Assembly: GCA_023457355.1 (NCBI GenBank)
Contig: JAEWLW010000075.1
Location: 6,260 to 70,259, forward strand
Source: Bacillota bacterium
GTDB taxonomy: Bacteria > Bacillota > Clostridia > Oscillospirales > Ruminococcaceae
Length of the DNA stretch: 64,000 nucleotides
Direction: 5' to 3'
Below, piece by piece: positions 27,501 to 35,468 of the stretch. The notes beneath the pieces were generated by a model. The model did not search any database, was not told the DNA's origin, and saw nothing but the letters and a program-made list of their open reading frames with translations. The translations under genes and the position numbers were made by a program. Each line of letters starts with the position of its first letter. Within the stretch, counting starts at the first letter, position 1.

Positions 27501-30500
27501 AGGGATAATTCTGGCAGCCCTTGTCGCTGCCGACTGGAGTATTGCCTTTGAAATCGCCTACCGAATCAGCCTGCCGGAAAACAGGCTTCAGCCAAAGGAT
27601 GAAGCGCAGGACAATGAACTGCTTCTGGAAACCGCGCGCAGAACCTGGCTGTTTTTCAAAGAGTTTTCCACCAGAGAAAACAATTGGCTATGTCCGGATA
27701 ACTATCAGATTTCAATGGTTGAGAAGATCAGCGATAAAACATCGCCAACCAACATCGGGCTTCAGTTTCTGGCGATTCTCTCAGCCAGAGATCTGGGGTT
27801 TGAAACGCTGAGCGCAACGGTTGAAGCCGCAGAAAACCTGATGGAAACGGTTCAGAGAATGCCCAAATGGAAAGGGCATCTCTACAACTGGTATCATGTT
27901 AAATCTCTGGAGGTGCTAAACCCTGCCTATATATCAACAGTGGACAGCGGAAATTTTCTGGGACATCTGGTCGTCCTGAAGAACGGCCTTTTAGAGCAGA
28001 TCAACAAGCCGGTTTATCCGGCGAATTTCCTGTCCGAGCTCAGAATTGCGGTTAAGAACAGCAACACGGAAATTAAGCTGAGAACGGGCCATCCTTGCGA
28101 AAACAGGCTCAGGAGCCAATATCAAAGCGTCGGCGAGCTGATAAAAGATATTGCGGATATTTGGGAAGACCTGAACGAGCGGAAACTAAATCCGGCTGCG
28201 GATTACCGTTGGACCAGGCATTTGATGCGCCTTATCGACAGCACCGTCCATGAAGCGGCGGCCTTAAAGCTCAAGGAAGAGCACTTTTCTGCCGACCCCG
28301 TGCTTTGCTGCATTGCAGCGGCGGATAATGTGTTTGCGAAGAGCATGATTCATCGGATCAAAGAAATCTGCAATAAAATAGACGGCATTTTGGCAATTGT
28401 TGATTTTGCTTTTCTGTTTAACGAAAAGAGGATGCTGTTCCATATTGGGTATCACGTCTCATCGCACACGCTTGATGACGGCTGTTATGACCTGATGGCG
28501 TCGGAATCGGCCCTCACAAGCCTTCTTGCAATATCCATGGGAAAAGTGCCGCTAAAGCACTGGCACAAACTGGGGCGGCCCATGACCATTGTCAGGGGCA
28601 TCCCGTGTTTCGTCTCCTGGAGCGGCACGATGTTTGAATATCTGATGCCGAATCTTGTATTCAAGGAATATGAAGATTCGGTCTACGCACAGACGGCCAG
28701 AGCAGCGGTGCTTCAGCATATCAAATATGCCAGAGAGGCGGGGATACCCTGGGGAATATCGGAATCCCAGTATTATCGTTTTGACTTAAACGCCAATTAC
28801 CAGTACAAGGCCTTCGGTGTTCCAAAGATAAGGCTTCAGCCGGTCCGTCAAAATTCCCTGGTGGTTGCACCCTATGCGACGATGCTGGCGCTGGATATCG
28901 CGCAGGAGGAATGCACGCGGAACTTAAAACGGCTAAAGGAATTGGGTGCCTTCGGCGCTTACGGTTTCTATGAGGCTGTTGATTTTAATTTGCCGAACTC
29001 TGTGGAGCTGACGCCTTATTGTATTGTAAAATCCTATATGGCGCATCATCAGGGGATGAATCTGGCTGCCATTAATAATCATCTGAATGAGGGCATTCTT
29101 CGGGAGCGGTTCCATGCGGAGATGATGATTAAGGCTTCGGAAGTCCTGCTGGAAGAAAAGCGCCGGTCCCACTTGATTTCCATCGCCAGAAGGGGATATA
29201 CGATAAAAATCGGAAAGCCCCTTTTTAAAGAAGACAGCTACACGAACCGATGTATCAACAGCACAGGCGTCAATGCACCGGTTGTCAATTATTTATCAAA
29301 CGGCAAGTATGCACTGATGATCACTTCGGATGGCGACGGCTTCAGTAAATATGAGGACCGGATGCTTCACCGTTGGCGGTCGGATATTTACGCCAATACA
29401 GGCCATTATATCTATATTAAGGACATGGAGCACGGAAAGGTCTGGAGCACCACTTACCATCCGACCAGGACAGAGCCGCAGGATTACCAGGTGGTTTTTT
29501 GCCCGCATCAGGCGGCGTTTAAACGCAGGGACGGGGATATCTCATCGGATATGATCGTCAGCCTGGATGCGGACCATAACTTTGAGATACGCAAAGTGAC
29601 GCTCACCAATCACGGACATCAGGAAAAGCAACTGGAAGTAACCAGTTATCTGGAAGTGGTGGACGATACCCATCCGGCGGAATTAAGCCATCCCGCATTC
29701 AATAAGCTCTTTTTGGAAAGTGAGTACCTGGAAGAGCAGGGTATCTTTCTTGCAAAAAGGCGGCGGCAAAAGGCGGATGATCATCCTTATGTGATGCACA
29801 TGGTAAGAACAGCGACGAAACTTTGCAAAAAACTGGAATATGAAAATGACCGAAAACGCTTTATCGGAAGAAACAATACCCTGGAGAACCCGGATGCTGT
29901 GGTGAACAGCATAGCATTTTTCAATAACGCGGGCTTTTGCAATGACCCGATTATGAGCCTGCGGGCCCAATTGTGCATAGGCGCGGGTGAAACCGCCTGC
30001 CTTTCTTTCATTACCGGCGTATGCGGCGGCAGGGAAGAAGCCATAAAAATTGCGGAAGAATTGAACGTCAGTTACCGGGTTGATGATATTCTGGAGAAAT
30101 TCAGGCTTCAGAAGAACCTGGAATTAAAATATCTTGAGATTACCGGCGCCCAATTGAACGCCTTTCAGGATATTATCAGTCCGCTTTTTTATTCCGCGGG
30201 AATTTACCGGGGGCCAAATGAAAATATAAGACGGAATTTTATGAACCAGAGCTTCTTATGGAAATTTGGCATATCCGGGGATAACCCCATTCTGCTTTTA
30301 ATGGTTCGGTCTATCGAAGCGGAAAGAATTGTGAAGAACGTATTAAAGGCTTATGAATACCTGAGAATTAACCGCGTCATGGTGGATTTGGTTATCCTGA
30401 TTGATTCCAAGCACGGTTATCTTCAGGAGGTGGATGAATTAATAAACGATATGACAAGCTCTCTTCGGATCTATGATTCCGGGAATGAGAAACCAAGCTT

Positions 30501-30639
30501 TTTTACACTGCACACGTATGAGATGAAGCCGGCGGAGAGTGATCTGCTGTATACGGTGGCGCGGGTCGTGTTTTCAGAAAAGACGGGGATTTATTTTAAT
30601 AACGTAAAAGAAAATCCGTATGAGCTGCTTGAGAAATAG
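24523..30639 (+). CDS. Cyclic beta-1,2-glucan synthase, N-terminal polypeptide (GT84 + glycoamylase-like)
   Basis: About 2038 residues matching the N-terminal two thirds of ChvB/NdvB. An N-terminal membrane segment is followed by a long helical region, two further membrane helices (near 510-570), and the GT84 domain with FVVMPVIVSSKEQG, the metal-binding YVITLDADTN and REHRWLRGDWQLLPWL. More membrane helices follow, then a glycoamylase-like domain (TSPTNIGLQFLAIL, SGTMFEYLMPNLV, SYMAHHQGMNLAAI) and GH94-associated beta-sandwich segments. It should polymerise glucose from UDP-glucose at the membrane. I favour the TTG at 24523 because GGAGG lies 8 bases upstream; ATGs at 24508 and 24478 are alternatives. 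The chain ends at a TAG where full-length homologues continue into the GH94 region, which is here a separate gene. Confidence 0.85.
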   Translation: MQILLQSIYINLPSLLAILLIITSLLFSYFVLLMLYYRFSHFGKKVAISVRFPENGDKPGPGEWEKQMLDLAESHGQVRLTGYSFVLNDYNQAAYKKLNKIRNSISAISTDIISLIPAARWLFDNFQMLYREIKKVRTLGTDYAVLPVLKGKECRNFPRIYVVAKKMVALSGGHLSEENISVMLRAYQRKIPLTDKEIWVLTEVLGFCLLEEIIAIADDILRVINVKSKAEKFLREKLASKPWPADISALLCKTEDDVGQNYSFHAHVIYLLKNMSYDEAAIKRYLEYHFAPEKRQVKASGIFLEEGKIESFLETNIRTLIVSLRDINEVDEEKFFEKYSCLEQILSQDPDGVYKKMDSESRGMYRGAIVKLSLRYRLPEEKIAKDCLELAIQGRADLHCSHHVGAYLLGKGYPVLKAKALGKPVPTRMKQKMNFKGFLYFLTLLLLTSALCGCLFYAFRTPGGLQDTGRRAITLLVAMPLLAGIAIEITNFIFTRRIMVKEIPSLDYLRDIPSEATTFVVMPVIVSSKEQGLAYMDRLQKHYLANRQPNLYFALLLDFEDAPDQSMPKDAVIESALAARLAELNARYPSEYQRFSLFFRCRKWNQAENCYMGWERKRGKLEEFNSLLNGAEKADTTFSAIYCDKALLTTFRYVITLDADTNLIRDNAAKLVGLIDHPLNKPILDRANQKVKEGYVIIQPSVRNHIADKNGSRFIKVFGGESGLAHYGTVISDIYQDIFNEAIYTGKGIYDVKTFHKVLRNKVPENRILSHDLFESCYARTAFSSTAKIMDNFPNSVLSFTKREHRWLRGDWQLLPWLFSKKTPDGGNLCALSKWKIFDNLRRSFVPLSKTLFIVLNLAWMPKAYYFWLPLIFFNDLFALLIMLLSVIAQKVIRPRLAIVYKSIFKELGVMLERAFLEFTITPYRAYVASDAMVRTLYRLFVSKKNLLRWNTAEAVDAAIINTRKGYFRTMWCSFLPAFALVFFLLRGYANAAGIILAALVAADWSIAFEIAYRISLPENRLQPKDEAQDNELLLETARRTWLFFKEFSTRENNWLCPDNYQISMVEKISDKTSPTNIGLQFLAILSARDLGFETLSATVEAAENLMETVQRMPKWKGHLYNWYHVKSLEVLNPAYISTVDSGNFLGHLVVLKNGLLEQINKPVYPANFLSELRIAVKNSNTEIKLRTGHPCENRLRSQYQSVGELIKDIADIWEDLNERKLNPAADYRWTRHLMRLIDSTVHEAAALKLKEEHFSADPVLCCIAAADNVFAKSMIHRIKEICNKIDGILAIVDFAFLFNEKRMLFHIGYHVSSHTLDDGCYDLMASESALTSLLAISMGKVPLKHWHKLGRPMTIVRGIPCFVSWSGTMFEYLMPNLVFKEYEDSVYAQTARAAVLQHIKYAREAGIPWGISESQYYRFDLNANYQYKAFGVPKIRLQPVRQNSLVVAPYATMLALDIAQEECTRNLKRLKELGAFGAYGFYEAVDFNLPNSVELTPYCIVKSYMAHHQGMNLAAINNHLNEGILRERFHAEMMIKASEVLLEEKRRSHLISIARRGYTIKIGKPLFKEDSYTNRCINSTGVNAPVVNYLSNGKYALMITSDGDGFSKYEDRMLHRWRSDIYANTGHYIYIKDMEHGKVWSTTYHPTRTEPQDYQVVFCPHQAAFKRRDGDISSDMIVSLDADHNFEIRKVTLTNHGHQEKQLEVTSYLEVVDDTHPAELSHPAFNKLFLESEYLEEQGIFLAKRRRQKADDHPYVMHMVRTATKLCKKLEYENDRKRFIGRNNTLENPDAVVNSIAFFNNAGFCNDPIMSLRAQLCIGAGETACLSFITGVCGGREEAIKIAEELNVSYRVDDILEKFRLQKNLELKYLEITGAQLNAFQDIISPLFYSAGIYRGPNENIRRNFMNQSFLWKFGISGDNPILLLMVRSIEAERIVKNVLKAYEYLRINRVMVDLVILIDSKHGYLQEVDELINDMTSSLRIYDSGNEKPSFFTLHTYEMKPAESDLLYTVARVVFSEKTGIYFNNVKENPYELLEK

Positions 30640-30759
30640 GGCGATATCGCGCCATTCTAAATGCCCGGCTGCGCCATGCTGATTTTAAAATGGAAAGAAC
30701 GGCGCGTGCAATTCCGTTTGTCAAAATCCTTCTCCATGGATTTGGGACGGAATTAGTAT

Positions 30760-30799
30760 AAGGCCAAAACCGCGAAGGGTGCGGTGTTGCCTTGGCCTT
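30760..30799 (+). promoter_or_regulatory. Hairpin just upstream of the GH94 gene's Shine-Dalgarno
   Basis: AAGGCCA (30760-30766) pairs with TGGCCTT (30793-30799), with an inner AACCGC/GCGGT stem. It ends directly before AAGGAGG (30801-30807). It could modulate translation or be a processing site between the two halves of the synthase. Confidence 0.5.
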
Positions 30800-30814
30800 T
30801 AAGGAGGAAGGGGT

Positions 30815-33247
30815 TTGGACCCAGTATATGCACCGACAGCACAGGAGATAGCAACAGGGAATACGGAGTTTTTTAACGGCTTCGGGGCATTCGCCTGCGG
30901 GGGCAAGGAATACGAAATTCTGCTGGAGGGTGATAACAGACCGCCTGCGCCCTGGATAAATGTGATCTCAAATAAGCATTTTGGATTTCAGATATCCGAA
31001 TCGGGTGCGGGCTTTACCTGGAGCAATAATAGCAGGGAAAACAAGCTCACGCCCTGGTCCAACGACCCCGTAAGCGACAGGGCATCTGAAGCGATCTATA
31101 TTTTGGATGAAATAACCGGCGAGGTCATGACGCCCATGTCCCTTGGCAGGTCGGATCGGGGCATTTACCGGACAAGGCATGGTTTTGGATATAGCAGATT
31201 CCTTCATGATGAGGCATGCGTCGACCAGGAGCTGACGGTTTTTACCCCTTTGGATGAGTCCGTGAAGCTATGGAACCTTAAAATGACGAACCGTTCCGAC
31301 AAAGTGAAATATCTCAGCCTAACCTATTATGTGGAATGGGTGATGGGGACGCACAGGGAGCAAACCAACCCCTATATTCTCACCGCTTATGACAATGAAC
31401 ACGAATGCTTATATGCAAAAAACATCTATACTATGAACTTTCAAAACACCTGTTCCTACCTGTTTTCGAGTGAAACGGTCGTTGGCTATACCGGCGACAG
31501 GCAGGAATTTCTGGGGCCGAAGGGCAGCATCCGGGAACCGCGGGGGGCGGAAGTCAAACTATCCTACAATACGGGCATATGCGATGATTCCTGCGGCGCC
31601 ATTCAGGTATCGGTTGCAATACAACCGCAGGAGAGCAAGACGGTGTTGTTCGGGCTTGGGCAGAGCAACAGCCTCAACGGCATGTACAAAATGAAATACA
31701 AGTACAGGGATGCCCCCGCCGCTGAAAATGCGCTTGAGAGGGTGAAGGCCTATTGGGATGAATTATTAGGGACTGTTCAGGTTAAGACGAAGGACCGGGC
31801 GGTCGATATCCTGCTCAACGGCTGGTTGCTCTATCAGACGGTGTCCTGCCGCATTCATGCAAGAGCGGGCTTTTATCAGTGCGGAGGCGCTTACGGATAC
31901 CGCGACCAGCTTCAGGATAGCCTTTCGCTGCTTCTGACGGACCCGGGCGTTCTGCACAGGCAGATTTTAGTGGCATGCAGCAGGCAGTTTGAAGAAGGGG
32001 ATGTCCAGCATTGGTGGCATCCTCCGATGGGGGTCGGGGTCAGAACGCGGATATCCGACGATTTACTGTGGCTGCCTTATTGTACCGCCGCTTATATCCG
32101 AAGCACGGGGGATGCCACAATTTTAAAGGAGCCGGTGCCTTACATCAAGGGCCCGCTGCTTCAGGCGGATGAGCACGACATCATGTTTACCCCGGAAATA
32201 TCCGAGCTTTCCGAAAGTGTTTATGCGCATTGCAAAAAAGCGATCGACCGGACCCGCTTCGGCGAGCATGGCCTTCCGCTCATGGGGGGCGGCGACTGGA
32301 ACGACGGCATGAACGAGGTAGGCGCCAAGGGGAAGGGAGAAAGTGTTTGGCTGGCCTGGTTTTTATACACGGTACTGGGCGACTTTATTCCCTTGTGTGA
32401 TCAGCAAGGTGACCGGGCCTACGGCGAAGCGCTCAAACAGAAACGGGAGGCCCTGCGCCAAAGTATAGAACAACATGCCTGGGATGGGGCGTGGTATCTT
32501 CGGGCCTTTTATGACGACGGTTCTAAGCTCGGCTCGAAGGAAAACGAGGAGTGCCGAATAGATTCCATCAGCCAGTCCTGGAGCGTGATATCAAAGGGAG
32601 CGCAAACGGAACGCGCAAAAACAGCTATGCAATCGGCATGGCGCTATCTGGTAAGGGAGGAGGAAGCCCTTTCGCTGCTTTTGGCGCCGCCTTTTAATAA
32701 GACGGACAAGAACCCGGGTTATATTAAAAATTATATCCCCGGCATACGCGAAAACGGCGGCCAGTACACCCACGCGGCGGTTTGGCTGGCGATCGCGGCA
32801 TCCATGCTGCGGGACTACAACATGACGCAAACCCTGTTCACCATGCTCAACCCGATTTACGTGACGCAAAACCGAAAGGACGCGCTCCGCTACGAGAAGG
32901 AACCGTATGTCATGACGGCTGATATTTCCCTCAGCCCCCCCTATACCGGAAGAGGCGGTTGGAGCTGGTATACCGGTTCCGCGGGCTGGATGTATCAGGG
33001 GCTGTTAAACTGGTTTTTGGGCGTTCGGAAAGAGGGGGATGAATTGGTCATTGACCCGGCGACACCCGCAAGCTTTGGGGATTTTTCGGTTGAATATAAG
33101 TACGGGCGGTCCGTGTATGAAATCAGGGTTGAAAGCAGAAGCAGGGGAATGCTGACAACTGAAGCAATCACGGTGGATGACAGGCGCATTCTGGGGAACA
33201 GAGTCCCGCTGAAAGACGACGGAGAGAGGCACCGGATTGTTGTATAG
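30815..33247 (+). CDS. GH94 phosphorylase-type protein, C-terminal polypeptide of a split cyclic beta-1,2-glucan synthase
   Basis: An 810-residue GH94-family protein. It begins within what is the interior of full-length ChvB: FFNGFGAFACGGKEYEI, APWINVISNKHFGFQISESG and LTPWSNDPVSDRASEAIY are the usual start of the GH94 N-terminal domain. The (alpha/alpha)6 catalytic domain has QCGGAYGYRDQLQD, VQHWWHPPMGVGVRTR and GGGDWNDGMNEVG, whose Asp is the GH94 general acid. In ChvB this domain trims or sets chain length by phosphorolysis. The start is TTG at 30815 with AAGGAGG 7 bases upstream. It could act with the preceding 2038-residue protein (sum about 2850, the length of ChvB) or as a free 1,2-beta-oligoglucan phosphorylase. 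Confidence 0.87.
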   Translation: MDPVYAPTAQEIATGNTEFFNGFGAFACGGKEYEILLEGDNRPPAPWINVISNKHFGFQISESGAGFTWSNNSRENKLTPWSNDPVSDRASEAIYILDEITGEVMTPMSLGRSDRGIYRTRHGFGYSRFLHDEACVDQELTVFTPLDESVKLWNLKMTNRSDKVKYLSLTYYVEWVMGTHREQTNPYILTAYDNEHECLYAKNIYTMNFQNTCSYLFSSETVVGYTGDRQEFLGPKGSIREPRGAEVKLSYNTGICDDSCGAIQVSVAIQPQESKTVLFGLGQSNSLNGMYKMKYKYRDAPAAENALERVKAYWDELLGTVQVKTKDRAVDILLNGWLLYQTVSCRIHARAGFYQCGGAYGYRDQLQDSLSLLLTDPGVLHRQILVACSRQFEEGDVQHWWHPPMGVGVRTRISDDLLWLPYCTAAYIRSTGDATILKEPVPYIKGPLLQADEHDIMFTPEISELSESVYAHCKKAIDRTRFGEHGLPLMGGGDWNDGMNEVGAKGKGESVWLAWFLYTVLGDFIPLCDQQGDRAYGEALKQKREALRQSIEQHAWDGAWYLRAFYDDGSKLGSKENEECRIDSISQSWSVISKGAQTERAKTAMQSAWRYLVREEEALSLLLAPPFNKTDKNPGYIKNYIPGIRENGGQYTHAAVWLAIAASMLRDYNMTQTLFTMLNPIYVTQNRKDALRYEKEPYVMTADISLSPPYTGRGGWSWYTGSAGWMYQGLLNWFLGVRKEGDELVIDPATPASFGDFSVEYKYGRSVYEIRVESRSRGMLTTEAITVDDRRILGNRVPLKDDGERHRIVV

Positions 33248-33324
33248 CGCCTTGCTGTCCGTCGCATGGTCGTATGCCGGAAGCTCCTCTTGAGCAAAAC
33301 TTCATCAATTCCCGGTTGTGCATT

Positions 33325-33376
33325 AAAACAGGGCTGTTGTGTCTGCTTTTCGCGGCGCTCCGGCCCTGTTTTTTCA
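33325..33376 (+). terminator. Terminator after the GH94 gene
   Basis: AAAACAGGGC pairs with GCCCTGTTTT, followed by a T-rich tail (TTTTCAG). It ends the glucan synthase transcription unit. Confidence 0.7.
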
Positions 33377-33460
33377 GTTACTTTACTGCAACGCCAATCT
33401 GAAGATTTTACCATGCACCCTGTTATCAGCGCCAGCTGAATTTTGCAAGGGCTATTTATA

Positions 33461-33490
33461 TTGACAAGGAAATTATTTGGTATTTATAAT
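33461..33490 (+). promoter_or_regulatory. Sigma-A promoter for the DUF3870 gene
   Basis: TTGACA (33461-33466) and TATAAT (33485-33490), both consensus, are separated by 18 bases. They lie 43 bases upstream of the start codon. Confidence 0.75.
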
Positions 33491-33533
33491 GGTGGTAGGA
33501 AAATATTGAATTTTTTAAGTCGGGGAGGATCTC

Positions 33534-33857
33534 ATGGAGCCGCTTCATTCCTGTTTTGTAATCGGCGAGTCGCGCACAAACGCCGATAACGCCATCACCA
33601 AGATTTACAACTCGTTTTACATGGCCTTTGAGGTTGATGATGCAACGGGGTGCATCATTGCCTTTGACTGCACCCACACGCTTGGCCTAACTGAGAGCTT
33701 TCTGCGCAGAATGTTTATCGGAAAGAACTTTCTCGGCGCGGAACAGTGGCTTGAGGAGGAACTGAACCGCCGTTACGGTGGCTCTTCACGCAAAGCAGTT
33801 ATCGTTTCCTACCGGGACGCGGTCAAGCGGTATCATGCTATGCGTGGCGGACTGTGA
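33534..33857 (+). CDS. DUF3870 family protein
   Basis: A 107-residue soluble protein matching the DUF3870 pattern: CFVIGESRTNADNAI, FEVDDATGCIIAFDCT, FLRRMFIGKNF and the C-terminal RRYGGSSRKAVIVSYRDAVKRY. The family has no known reaction that I can state; it is often single-domain and near catabolic genes. It has its own consensus promoter and a GGAGG ribosome site. The next gene (ald) begins 330 bases downstream behind a separate promoter, so they are probably not one operon. Confidence 0.8.
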   Translation: MEPLHSCFVIGESRTNADNAITKIYNSFYMAFEVDDATGCIIAFDCTHTLGLTESFLRRMFIGKNFLGAEQWLEEELNRRYGGSSRKAVIVSYRDAVKRYHAMRGGL

Positions 33858-33938
33858 TAACATAGCGGTACTGTTGTGAAAACATGACCAAATTAAGATC
33901 AAATTGTTATGATTTTATATGAATTTTAGATTTCCTAC

Positions 33939-33968
33939 TTGACGTTATCGCAAACTTTGCGCTATGCT
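33939..33968 (+). promoter_or_regulatory. Probable promoter with palindromic operator before the ald leader
   Basis: TTGACG and TATGCT are separated by 18 bases. The spacer holds the palindrome GCAAACTTTGC and the -10 lies within GCTATGCTTATAGC, a second small inverted repeat. This suggests repressor binding over the promoter. Confidence 0.5.
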
Positions 33969-34072
33969 TATAGCAGGATTTGGACTGTGTTTTTGTACAT
34001 TTGAATATTGCGCTGCTTCAGATTGCCAGATATGATTCCGCTGCGCGGGTCACAGTCGTATCACAGCCTTTG

Positions 34073-34132
34073 AAAACCAGCAAGATCAAAAAGACGTATT
34101 TTAATGTCTTTTGTTCTTGTTGGTTTTTTATT
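34073..34132 (+). terminator. Intrinsic terminator in the ald leader (attenuator candidate)
   Basis: A long imperfect stem pairs AAAACCAGCAAGATC (from 34073) with TTCTTGTTGGTTTT, extended by AAAAAGAC/GTCTTTT around the loop, and runs into TTTTTTATTTT. It stands between the promoter at 33939-33968 and the ald start at 34187. The ~100 bases between promoter and hairpin hold no recognised riboswitch and only a weak 13-codon ORF without a ribosome site. Confidence 0.65.
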
Positions 34133-34186
34133 TTGAATGGTGTTGCTTCAGAATTTTGCACACGGGGATGAAAGGAAGATATACGC

Positions 34187-35302
34187 ATGATTATCGGCAT
34201 TGTTAAGGAAATTAAAAACAACGAATATCGCGTGGGGCTCACGCCCGGCGCTGTCGCGGCATTTGTTGAGGCGGGCCACCGCGTATTGGTGGAGCGGGGG
34301 GCCGGACTCGGCTCCGGATTTACCGACGAGGCCTATCTCGGCGCGGGCGCACGGCTTGAGGACCGGGCCGAGTCGGTCTGGAACGGCGCGGAGATGATCG
34401 TCAAGGTTAAGGAACCGATTGAGGCGGAATATCCCTATTTCCGCGAAGGGCTGGTGCTTTATACCTATCTGCATCTGGCGGCCGACGCACCGCTGACCGG
34501 TGCTTTGCTTAAAGCAAAGGTGAAGGCCGTAGCCTATGAAACGATTATAGGCCGCGAGGGCGGGCTCCCCTGTCTTGCGCCGATGAGCGAGATTGCGGGG
34601 CGCATGTCGGTGCAGGAGGGTGCAAAATATCTTGAAAAAACCTTTGGCGGGCGCGGCGTACTGCTGGCGGGCGTACCCGGCGTGGAGCGCGGCAATGTTG
34701 TGATTCTGGGGGGCGGCAATGTTGGTACCAATGCCTGTAAAATTGCCGTAGGCATGGGCGGCAACGTCACGATTCTTGACGTGAGCGCCCGTCGTCTAGC
34801 CTACCTTGACGACATCTTTTCGCACCGGATTACCACGTTGTACAGCAGCCGTGATAATATCCGCCGTTGCCTTGAACAGGCTGATCTCGTGATTGGAGCC
34901 GTCCTGCTTCCGGGGCGCACAACCCCAAAGCTGGTGCTTCGCGAGGACCTTAAATATATGAAGCCCGGCGCGGTCATCGTCGATGTGGCGGTTGATCAGG
35001 GCGGCTGTGTTGAAACCAGCCACCCGACCACCCACGACGACCCTGTATTCACGGTGGATGGAGTCGTCCATTACTGCGTAGCCAATATGCCCGGCGCCGT
35101 ATCGCGAACCGCTACACTGGCACTGGTTAACGCAACCCTGACTTACGGCTTGGCACTGGCCGCCAAGGGCGTGGAACAGGCATGCCGGGATGACCGCGGG
35201 CTGATGTCCGGCCTGAACTGCTACGACGGAAAATGCTGTTTTGTCGGTGTGGCGGAGGCGCTGGGGTTGGAATATGTTGCGGCGGATACACTTTTGCCGT
35301 AA
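34187..35302 (+). CDS. ald: Alanine dehydrogenase
   Basis: A 371-residue NAD-dependent alanine dehydrogenase (L-alanine to pyruvate plus ammonia), full length. Family marks are IGIVKEIKNNEYRVGLTP at the N-terminus, the catalytic Lys in VKVKEP and His in TYLHLAAD, MSVQEGAKYLEK, the Rossmann loop ILGGGNVGTNACKIA and SRTATLALVNATL. AAAGGAAGA lies 7 bases upstream of the ATG. The genes downstream encode a transporter, a transglutaminase-like protein and a dipeptidase, so alanine released from peptides is a likely substrate. The leader suggests transcription attenuation. Confidence 0.95.
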   Translation: MIIGIVKEIKNNEYRVGLTPGAVAAFVEAGHRVLVERGAGLGSGFTDEAYLGAGARLEDRAESVWNGAEMIVKVKEPIEAEYPYFREGLVLYTYLHLAADAPLTGALLKAKVKAVAYETIIGREGGLPCLAPMSEIAGRMSVQEGAKYLEKTFGGRGVLLAGVPGVERGNVVILGGGNVGTNACKIAVGMGGNVTILDVSARRLAYLDDIFSHRITTLYSSRDNIRRCLEQADLVIGAVLLPGRTTPKLVLREDLKYMKPGAVIVDVAVDQGGCVETSHPTTHDDPVFTVDGVVHYCVANMPGAVSRTATLALVNATLTYGLALAAKGVEQACRDDRGLMSGLNCYDGKCCFVGVAEALGLEYVAADTLLP

Positions 35303-35340
35303 TGGCGTCGGCCTTTTGCGGTGAACCCTGTTTTTTGGAT

Positions 35341-35366
35341 ATATGCGGGCGTAACAGCCCGCATAT
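35341..35366. other. Perfect hairpin after ald
   Basis: ATATGCGGGC pairs with GCCCGCATAT across a 6-base loop. No T-run follows, so termination is uncertain. It is immediately followed by the dispersed repeat element. Confidence 0.5.
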
Positions 35367-35368
35367 GA

Positions 35369-35430
35369 AGAACCTGTATTCACAGTTTAATACGCCAATC
35401 CGGCATATCCCACTTGTGAATACGGGTTCT
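35369..35430. repeat. Dispersed inverted-repeat element, copy 2
   Basis: The left arm AGAACCTGTATTCACAG (35369-35385) and right arm CTTGTGAATACGGGTTCT (35413-35430) are near-perfect inverted repeats around a 27-base centre. The left arm is identical to 20790-20806. The element sits between ald and the next gene and may be a small MITE-like repeat. Confidence 0.6.
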
Positions 35431-35468
35431 AATAAGCAGTTGCCTGAAAAATGAAGGGAGAGACAACT

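Noticed and set aside
33980..34171. A 63-residue ORF in the ald leader
   Set aside because: It has no ribosome site, runs through the terminator hairpin and has no protein-like character; the region is better explained as leader RNA.
35369..35430. Attachment site of a prophage or integrative element
   Set aside because: There is no integrase, no tRNA gene and no phage gene between the two repeat copies; a dispersed small repeat is more likely.
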